Made by a program: the position numbers and the translations under genes
Shown: piece after piece, positions 55,612-64,000 of the stretch
How positions within the stretch are numbered: the stretch's first letter is position 1
How the letters are laid out: each line of letters begins with the position of its first letter
From: Bryoerythrophyllum caledonicum
Taxonomy: Eukaryota > Streptophyta > Bryopsida > Pottiales > Pottiaceae
Direction: 5' to 3'
DNA length: 64,000 nucleotides
Assembly: GCA_963971425.1 (NCBI GenBank)
Contig: OZ020524.1
Span: forward strand, 15,999,845 to 16,063,844
The notes under the pieces: generated by a model
Databases searched by the model: none
What the model was told of the DNA's origin: nothing
Seen by the model: only the letters and a program-made list of their open reading frames with translations

Positions 55612-57070
55612 AAATCTCTTCACATCTTGTCTTTTCAACCTCAAAATGTGTTTAACTTTGAATCTATTAAGAATGAACCATAAAAGCATAGTTCATACCA
55701 AAGCATTCATTAAGCCTACTTAAAGCTTTTTTGATGATAAACAGTGGAAAAAAAATTCATAACTTGTTATTGATGATTATTACAAAAAAATTTGTTACTT
55801 AAATTATCAATAGGAAAAAGATGTCACGATACTTTGTTGTTATCTTTAAAACGTAAATACTTTAAACTATAATGCAAATCCCTTGAGAATAAATTTTATT
55901 CTATATGGGCAAAATATGACCATTTTAAGACAATATATGGTATCTGTAGATGAGTTATTATCTTTACAAACAAAATAATAGTTTTTTATGGATGAATTAA
56001 AATTGTAATACATGAACTTTGTTTCCTTGTGAATTGTTCTTGTTTAAATGGATGAACTATGTTCAATATAGATTTGCTTTACATTCTATTGATGAACTTT
56101 ATGTATCAGGAAATCCTATCTATGAATATGTTTGTACATAAATAGCTCTTGACATGGTATAATTTTGTATTTTGATAATCTTAGATAATACTTTCAGAAG
56201 TGAATTGGATTTTCATTTTATTTTATATAAGATTGACGCACAAGCAAACTAGATATTTCTTTCTTTTTTCATATTAACATTGGAAAATAAGTACATCATT
56301 GAATTTAACCTAAAATTACACAAAATTGTTGCAAAATTGATCCAATTTGAAGTAAAAGAAAACCAACCTATTCTGAAAGAAAAATGGAATCTTATACCTT
56401 GATTATTTTGTTATACAACAAAATTTCTTCATTTAATCTTCTTCAAATTTATCATTTTAAAATACCTTCAACACCTTTTTATGCTTAAAAAAATGTTTTT
56501 TTTTCCTTTTCATTGCAAATATTTTAAAACATGTTTGACGTCATCCAATTTTAGTTAATTTACACAATAAATATATATAAGACATTCCTAAACATACATA
56601 TTAATATGTAGAACTTTTATTTTAATTTTAAATTCATTTCTTATTTGTACTTTAAAAAAACTTGCATGTAAATTTTATGAAATGAGTCCATGAGAACTTC
56701 AATTGAAATGCAATATTCTAGAAATTAGGTTAATTTGATGCACTAATGATGCCTTATTTTAAATTTATTCAGCTATCAATAAAATAAAATAAAATCATTT
56801 TGTAAGTTTAGAATTTAAAAATAATAATATAAGAAAATAAAACAACTCTTGATTTTTTAAATGAATTTTAATATATTATAGATTTTATCCAATTACCATA
56901 TAAAATATTCAAACTAGACTTGGTTTGCGTACCAAATATTTCTTGGGTATAACCCTTAAATTGTTGGTGCGTAAAATTTGAATGCATTTGAGGCATTCTT
57001 TAATACAAAAGACTTATTCAATACATTCAATCTTTAAATGAATGATTTTTTATAGATAATACCAAAGGAT
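55612..57070. other. 3' flank of the HYDIN gene, very AT-rich
   Basis: Long A/T-rich stretch without recognisable genes or terminal repeats. It presumably contains the HYDIN 3' UTR near 57000. Confidence 0.4.
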
Positions 57071-60000
57071 TTAAACACCCTGTAAGTAAAATATCCAAAT
57101 CCAAGGTCCATAAGTTGGACAAGTTACAATAAGTTTTCCATTAGTAGGAGAGCCAAGAATGCTTTTATAAGTAATTGTAATTTTGGTTGTTGTTTTTTGT
57201 GCCATTTTCTCACCTTTATTTACAATGAAAGAAAGATTATCTATAGTATAGATGTATTCCACTGCATCATTAAAAACATTTCTAAAATTCACTATTCCTT
57301 TACCACCTATACATACAATAGGTCCTTGTGGAATGGGATTATGGCAACTACCATACAATATTACAGTATATGTGCCGCTTGTTGTATTTGTAACAGTTAA
57401 TATTCCATTCGCACCATTTGCTATTGTTGATGGTTCATAAATTACTGATACTTCTATTGTTAAACCATCAAGATCTGCTGGATTTGCATCTATTATTGGT
57501 TTTTCAATAATAAATCCAGCGGCTATAGCTTCTGGTTCCAAAGTACACATATATTGAACTTTAGTAGCAAGATAATGGACAAATTGAAATTTTTGCATAT
57601 GTCGGTTTCCAAGGTTTACATCAAAATACAATGGAGGTTCTGGTCCAGCTTGAACAGCTCGAAGCTTAAGTTCGTATGCATAGTCCCCTAATGTGTCACT
57701 ACTAAGCATTAAAATGCTTGTTCTATCACATACATGAAGGAGGCGAACTTCAATATCTATTGCACCAGTTTCATACGGTTGTACTTCTAAATTGCTTGGA
57801 ACTCGTACCTACATGATAGAACAAGATCAAAATTAATCAATATTTTTTAATTTAATTTTTAAAAAAATGATAACACAATTTTTCTACAAATGTTCATAGC
57901 TATCTTACATGAAAAAATAATATAATATACGCTTATATATTACCAAAATATTATAATTTTTTAAAAATACTTATAAATGTATTAATGTTTTGATTTTTCA
58001 AATGATTACAATAAGATTTATGTCAAGTATATTAATTACATTAAACTCATAATCTAAAAAATATATTAATCTACCTCATGGTCATCACACTTTACAATAA
58101 GATTCAGCATTGAATCGATTGGATTTTTAAAATGAAGTGTGTGCACACGAAACTCTCTAGTAATTGTTCGAAACGGAATACTTCCACAAATATCAGCATC
58201 ATTGACATTAAAAGTCAAATCAAACCATGCATACTCTCTAGTTTTATTATTTAAGAACTTTGGTTTGGCTGGATATATTCCAGGTTTATGAGTCATAAAC
58301 CACATTGTTACATCTCTTGAAGCTAATCCAGGCACATCAATAATTGGAGGACCTTCCAATGTGGTTGGTGGAGCATAACTCGGTTCAATTGGCATAGTAA
58401 CAATAAGTCTCATTTGTTGTGCCAATTTCATCCAATTTAATATTGTCAAAACTATATCTATTTTTTGTCGTGATTTTACTTCATAATTAAAAGTGCCTTC
58501 TGGTAGCGGATCGAGTGTTATTCCAATAAGTCCATAATAAAAGGCGCTTCCATCTGGAAGTGGAAACAAAATTGAACCTTCATGTTGTGGTTCATTTGGT
58601 GGCACTGTCATCGTCATTGGTTTATATATTACTTCATATTCAATAGTTTCACTTGGTGGGATTGTAATCATCTCAATTCCATTAAAATATTTGTGATTTA
58701 TCTTTGGATATAAATTCCATGGTTTATTAGTTTTATTTACAATTGGAATTGTTTTTGTTATAGAACTTCGAACTGGACATTCAAAATTATAATTTTGTGG
58801 AAGGTTTGCTTCAATGCATGCTCCTGTTATAGTGAGGTATAGTGTTTGACCACCAACAATTGTACATCCAATTCTTTCAAGTCGTATATCATGTAAAATT
58901 GAAGATGGATGGAATGTTATATCTATATTTGCCACTTGATGTGGGGCTATAAAACCATCAGGTGGATAAAATGTTAGCTCCGAAATCCAAGTATTAGTAT
59001 CCCATGTGAATAAGGAGCCAAGCTCGCCAACATTTTCAACCTGCAAAAATAAACATGGTTTTAATGTACACAAATATTCATTTAAATACATACACTGAAA
59101 TTTTACAAGTAAAAATTATTTGGATGTATATGAGTGATATTATTTACTATTAGTAAATGTACTTACTTGTTGGTTATTGTTAAATTATATTGCACAATTA
59201 GAGGTATATTAAATTCAAATATTTAGATACTCAATTATTTTTAATTCCTCAAGAAATCATTAATAGTTTTAAATGATAAATTTGAATGTTCAATTTTCAA
59301 ATCTATATAATTAAAGTTATACTTTGGTAATACCTTTAAACAATTCAAAAACAAAAAGATTTAAGAAATGTAACCTACTTAGAATATATTTAATTTCTAA
59401 ATTTCTATGAGTCCCTCAAGGAGAGTCTTATAGTCTTTCAAAAGGATCCTTGGGTTCAAGGGTTAAAACCACGCATAAATATCTATTTTTTTAGTTTGAA
59501 TTGACTTTGTGGTAAAATCAAATTCTTATACTGTAATAATTACTTCTATTATGAAATCAAAGTAATAATAAATACCTGCATACGGATTGTCTTTTTAGAT
59601 CCCAAAACAATGGTGCCAAAGTGGAGCACATATGTATTTAGGATGATGTCGGTTCCTATTCCCATTCCATTTAATGAAAATAATACTATTTCAACTCCTG
59701 ACATGTCCATTGGGACAATTTTTTTAAACTCTGGTATACGTTGCTTTGGAGAAAATATTACTTCGCATATTCCAATCTACAATCGAGAAATAAAACATCA
59801 TCACATTGGATTAATATAAAGAGGTATAATTTATAATTATTTTATTAATCTCATATATATATAATAAATTAATTTAATAATCTTATGAACTTAATTTGAT
59901 ATGTTCCATAAAATGAATCATGACGTTTATAGAAACTAAAAATAAACATTTTGAAAAAACTTGTACATGGTGAGGCTTCAAGCAAAGACCATCATATGGT

Positions 60001-63000
60001 AGCAGTTCAATATCAATTGAATTAAAAATTTGACGACTTGGTTCAAATGAGATTGGCAGCAGTGCTTCACTTTTATTAATGATAGCAACCTAAATAAGTT
60101 TGAATTCATCAATCATTGAAAATTTTATGCTATATACATGAATAATAATCAATTGTATTTTAAAATTAAAAAAATATTTTAGATTTTTAGAAATTACACA
60201 AAATCATTTCATTAGAAATATCAAAGTTTCATATTTATCAAATACATGTAATTGAAGACTTACTTTAATCACTTTTGTTTCACCCATATGAACGTCACCA
60301 AAACATATAAGTTTTTGTGATGAATCTACTAATTCAACAATCATTGGTGTTCCTTCACCATGAACCCACACACTCATTGTGTCTAGTCCGTTTATTAAAA
60401 AACTAATCTTTTCGTTGTATTCAATATATTCTCGAGGCATGAATTTAATAATTAAGGATTCTTGTTCACCTCCATCCATCATCCATGTTGTAGGTGGTAC
60501 TTCTAATTGTGGTGTAGTATTATACAGACATACAACATTATTCTTTTCTGTTCCTATATTTGTTGCTAATAACATGCATGAAGGTGCTTCTCTTGTAGGT
60601 ACAAAAAGAAATGTTGGTCCAAAATCAAAGTGGTACCAACTAAAACTAATTGTGGCTCTATAGCAAAGACCATTAAATAATAATTTATAGCGATTGCTTT
60701 TAAGAACCTAATTTACGATTGAAACTCCATTGAGTATTGTGTAATCATTTTGATTTTTCATATTTGTTGAATAATTGAGGACATTGAAATATTTTCTGAA
60801 GAATCTAATAAAATTATTCTAAAACCATTTAGAAATGTTAAAAAAATCTATAGCTTACTTTACATGTCACCGGGAAGTTGACAATAGGGCCAACCCTTGC
60901 TGGAGTGTATGCCATTTCACATACTTGCTTTTCTTCAGGACCAATAATTCCAGCTAGAGGAGCAACTACAACTTCATTAGTTTTACCTACAATCCATATA
61001 AATTCAAAGGAAAGTACACCTGTATTTCTCAATAAAAATTTTCTATATACCCTATCATTAACTAAAACTTCACCAAAATTGATTGAATTTGGTTTGACAG
61101 CAGATAATTGTAATGGTACATAGTCTTCAATGATTTCTAAGAAGATTTTGTCGTGTACTGAATAACCTTCACCTTCTACATTCATATTAATTTCAAGAGA
61201 ACGCTTAATATTGCATGTTACATTAAATTTTTGTTTTCCTTCACATGTTGGAGAATATGTTATAACTATTTTTTTGCCTTCATCAGGTTGAACAACACCT
61301 TGATTAGGATTAAAGGTTAAATCAGGTGTAATAATTATCTCATCATGAAGCCATCCTTGGAGTTTTTTCATGTAAACACCAGTGTCACGTTCCCGTTGAT
61401 ATTGTTGTTTATCAAATTTGAATGGAAACGGTAAATCCTCATTGTTATATAGTTTAACAATGAGTTGTTGTTGTTCGCCTACTAATACTCGACCAAATTG
61501 TATTGATTGTGTATCAAATTTTAAATCAGGCTTTCCCACAGTGCCAACTAAAAGAAATGGAACTCGAACACCTATATTAGGAATTGAAAAGGTCCAAAAT
61601 GATTCTACCAAATCATACTTATTTGGTATGTATTCAAAGCCCATTTCATGCATTTTTCCTTCTTCAATCACTCCACTTTTACACAAACACCTATAAAAAA
61701 TATCATTGTATACTATTTCAATATTATTTTGTGTAAGTTATATAAATATTTTTTCTAATCAGTAAATATCATATTTAAAGAAAATTTAAATATTTTATTA
61801 TAGTCACATGATTGTATTATATGTTTTTAATTCTTGATATGCTTAGTGGTAGGGCATATACTTCTTTTATTCAAAAAGTCTTCTTCAAAGTCCAAAGGTT
61901 TATCTTATTCTAATTATTTAATTTTGGTTTATAAATAATTTATATGGATTCTATAGATTTTGAATATACATACAATATTTAATCAAGAAGAATACAAGTT
62001 GTAAAACAATATTGTATTCAATGTTTATTTAAGACTTTTACATGTCATTATATATTCAAACCATATTATATTAGCCATCATACTAAAAATTAGATTGATA
62101 TTAAGTTACATATATTTTTATACTAAAATATTTTTTTATTTTTAATTAAAAATTTATCTACGATATGAAAATATATAGCTCATATCAATTAATACTTTAT
62201 TTTATTTAATCTCTTAATATTGATAAATTCATTAAATTTGAATTAAATCACACCTGAACGGATTAGATAAATAACTTAAATCAACCATATGATCAGGTTC
62301 ATCTTCGTGCCACTCTTTGGGAGGATCTGGAACTTGCTCCCATATAAAATCATAAGTTGTATTTGTAGAATTTATTGCAACAAAAGATTTTATATTTTGA
62401 TTATGAATACCTAAAGAATCAAACTCAATAATATTTGTTGAAGGATCTAAGGGTCCCGCATAACCATTTGGTCCTACTAAATTTGAATTTCGTCGTTGCC
62501 CAAACATATAATCACTTTTAGGAAGTTTAAAATGACACCATGGGCGTTCCACATTTCCTGTTAAAGGAATGTGTATGTTATTATATCCCGTGTCAAGATA
62601 ATCAATATTGCAAATTAAAAACCTTGTACAATCTTCAACGTCAGATGGTCTGAATTTAACAACGATATTATCAAAGGCTCCACATTGTATTTCAGAAGGT
62701 GAATCAACAAAATAAATTTCATGTTCTCCTGGATGTCCATCACCTTTAACTATTTGCCATTTAAGGGGAAGAATTGTAGTGCTTTGGTTTTTTATGGTAA
62801 ACGAATGAATCCGTGTTTGGAACATCATAGTTGTTTTGAAATGAATGCTATTACAATCACATTCGTACTTTGCAGAATCAGCAATGGCATGTAGTTTAAG
62901 ATTTAAAGCTTTATTTGAACCTTCTATAATTTCATGTATTGGCTCAAGAGGACCAACTTCTGCATTAGATGAAAATAGTGCCTCTTCGACTATTTTTTCC

Positions 63001-64000
63001 TTAGGATTTGGCTTTTTTTTTGTTTTAGGATCTTGCTTTCCTAATGAAGCTTTACGATCTCTTCCTATGCTTCCACTCATAGGTTGTGGTACTAAAGCCA
63101 TCATTGCTAAATCAGGAATTTGAGAATCCCAGTTTTGAAGTTCTTTTTCCTCATGGAATGTTATTTTATATAGTGAAATATTAAAATCTATATCAGCTAT
63201 CATTGCTATTTTAGGATTAAATGTAACCAATATTGTTTTATAAGCATTTGCATGAAGATGTCCCGTTGCAGGAGAAAAATCAAAATTTTCAATTAATGGC
63301 CATGCAAAACGCCAATGCTTGTCGTGTAGGTTATTTTTCAATTGAAATGATATTGTGCGTGGAATTCCAATCCCGCCATCATCAAACCATATTTTGTCTA
63401 CTCGGTTACCAGGCAAATTTATGCATTCTACTTCTTCCCAATAGCCTTCACCAGTTACTAAAACATTAAGACCTGCATATGGATTATGTTGAATATCAAT
63501 TTTTAATTCTCTTTCATACTTCTTTCCTTCTATTGGAATAAATGTTACAATAAATGTCTCTATTCCTTCTGGTTTTATAGACATGGTTTGCCCAGGTGAA
63601 AAAGGAGTTTCTAATATTCCTCTTTGATGGCTTAATATGCTCCAACAAGCACCTCCACCTTTGACATCAATTGTTGTTATTGCTGGAACAATTCCTTTAT
63701 TTTGTACCTAATATTTAAATATATAAAAATATATCAATATGATTTTTTTCAAATATATTTTTTGATATATGTATACATCATTATTTTTTAATCCATATTA
63801 TTTTTTTATATGTAAATGCTTTTTAATCATGTTTTTTGGAAAACATCAATAACTAAATTAAAATACCTGGAAAGGTTTGGCTATTGATTTGCCTACACGT
63901 ATTCGAGGAAATTCTAGCCATATTGCTCCTAAAGGAGACAATGTGGTTGGTTCTGTAATTTGTAAATGAGGTAAAGTTCCTTCTCCTCGAAGTTGACATT
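57071..64000 (-). CDS. HYDIN: HYDIN homologue, C-terminal part (eight exons, 5' end outside the window)
   Basis: About 1,629 C-terminal residues of the giant central-apparatus protein HYDIN (C2 microtubule projection of motile 9+2 axonemes). Exons (minus strand): 63867 to beyond 64000, 62254-63707, 60859-61690, 60264-60707, 59967-60089, 59576-59776, 58075-59040, 57071-57808; all junctions are in frame with GT/AG. The protein is a string of Ig-like ASH/MSP-type beta domains, visible as recurring (L/V)xVxGEGxxxxV endings (LNVLVTGEGYW, MNVEGEGYS, VWVHGEGTP). Diagnostic stretches include HFKLPKSDYMFGQRRN, LDPSTNIIEF, VESFWTFSIPN, ILFPLPDGSAFYYGL and the closing KLIVTC...WIFYLQG, which correspond in order to animal and algal HYDIN. 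One insert (about 62990-63080) is Lys/Pro-rich. Full HYDINs are near 5,000 residues, so the window holds about one third. Introns are short (65-565 bases) and very AT-rich. Confidence 0.95.

Overview
The window is nuclear DNA of a land plant: intron-rich genes in a repeat-laden, AT-rich background. The C-terminal third of HYDIN, a central-apparatus protein of motile cilia, lies at 57-64 kb. This points to a plant with swimming sperm (bryophyte, lycophyte, fern or similar) and argues against a flowering plant. I cannot name the species. Exons of the first five genes are GC-rich or moderate; the HYDIN locus is strongly AT-rich.

Layout. 0.3-3.4 kb: a GT8 glycosyltransferase, + strand, six exons. 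3.4-17 kb: gene-poor repeat land with a broken Tc1-like transposase, a broken ParB-like gene fragment, a family of TTAA-flanked elements, a head-to-tail MITE array with a nested insertion, and several foldback elements. 18.4-22.1 kb: an NPF (NRT1/PTR) transporter, + strand, six exons. It converges on an unrecognised coiled-coil protein gene (22.6-23.9 kb, - strand), followed by a complete DGAT2 gene (25.0-28.3 kb, - strand, eight exons). 29-35.8 kb: three copies of a CTACAC-ended MITE, one swollen by an ATAACA microsatellite, more TTAA elements, a decayed LTR and a second Tc1-like remnant. 36.4-39.5 kb: an F-box/WD40 gene, - strand, with one apparent frame break. 43.5-48.2 kb: a very young LTR retrotransposon with near-identical LTRs and a 5-bp target duplication. 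It shows no coding capacity and is filled with tandem arrays, one with a three-unit higher-order pattern. 50.9-52.7 kb: a pseudogene resembling a bacterial/phage-type N4/N6 DNA methyltransferase. 53-57 kb: AT-rich repeats. 57.1 kb to the end: HYDIN, - strand, eight exons, open at its 5' side.

The genes do not form a pathway: they cover wall or Golgi glycosylation, solute transport, triacylglycerol synthesis, protein turnover and sperm motility. The most unusual content is the repeat fraction: the HOR-bearing retroelement, the TTAA MITE array, a repeat found in introns of four of the six genes, and two fragments that may derive from one plant ParB/DNA-methyltransferase family. Exon boundaries were placed by reading frame and GT/AG sites by eye, without transcript data.
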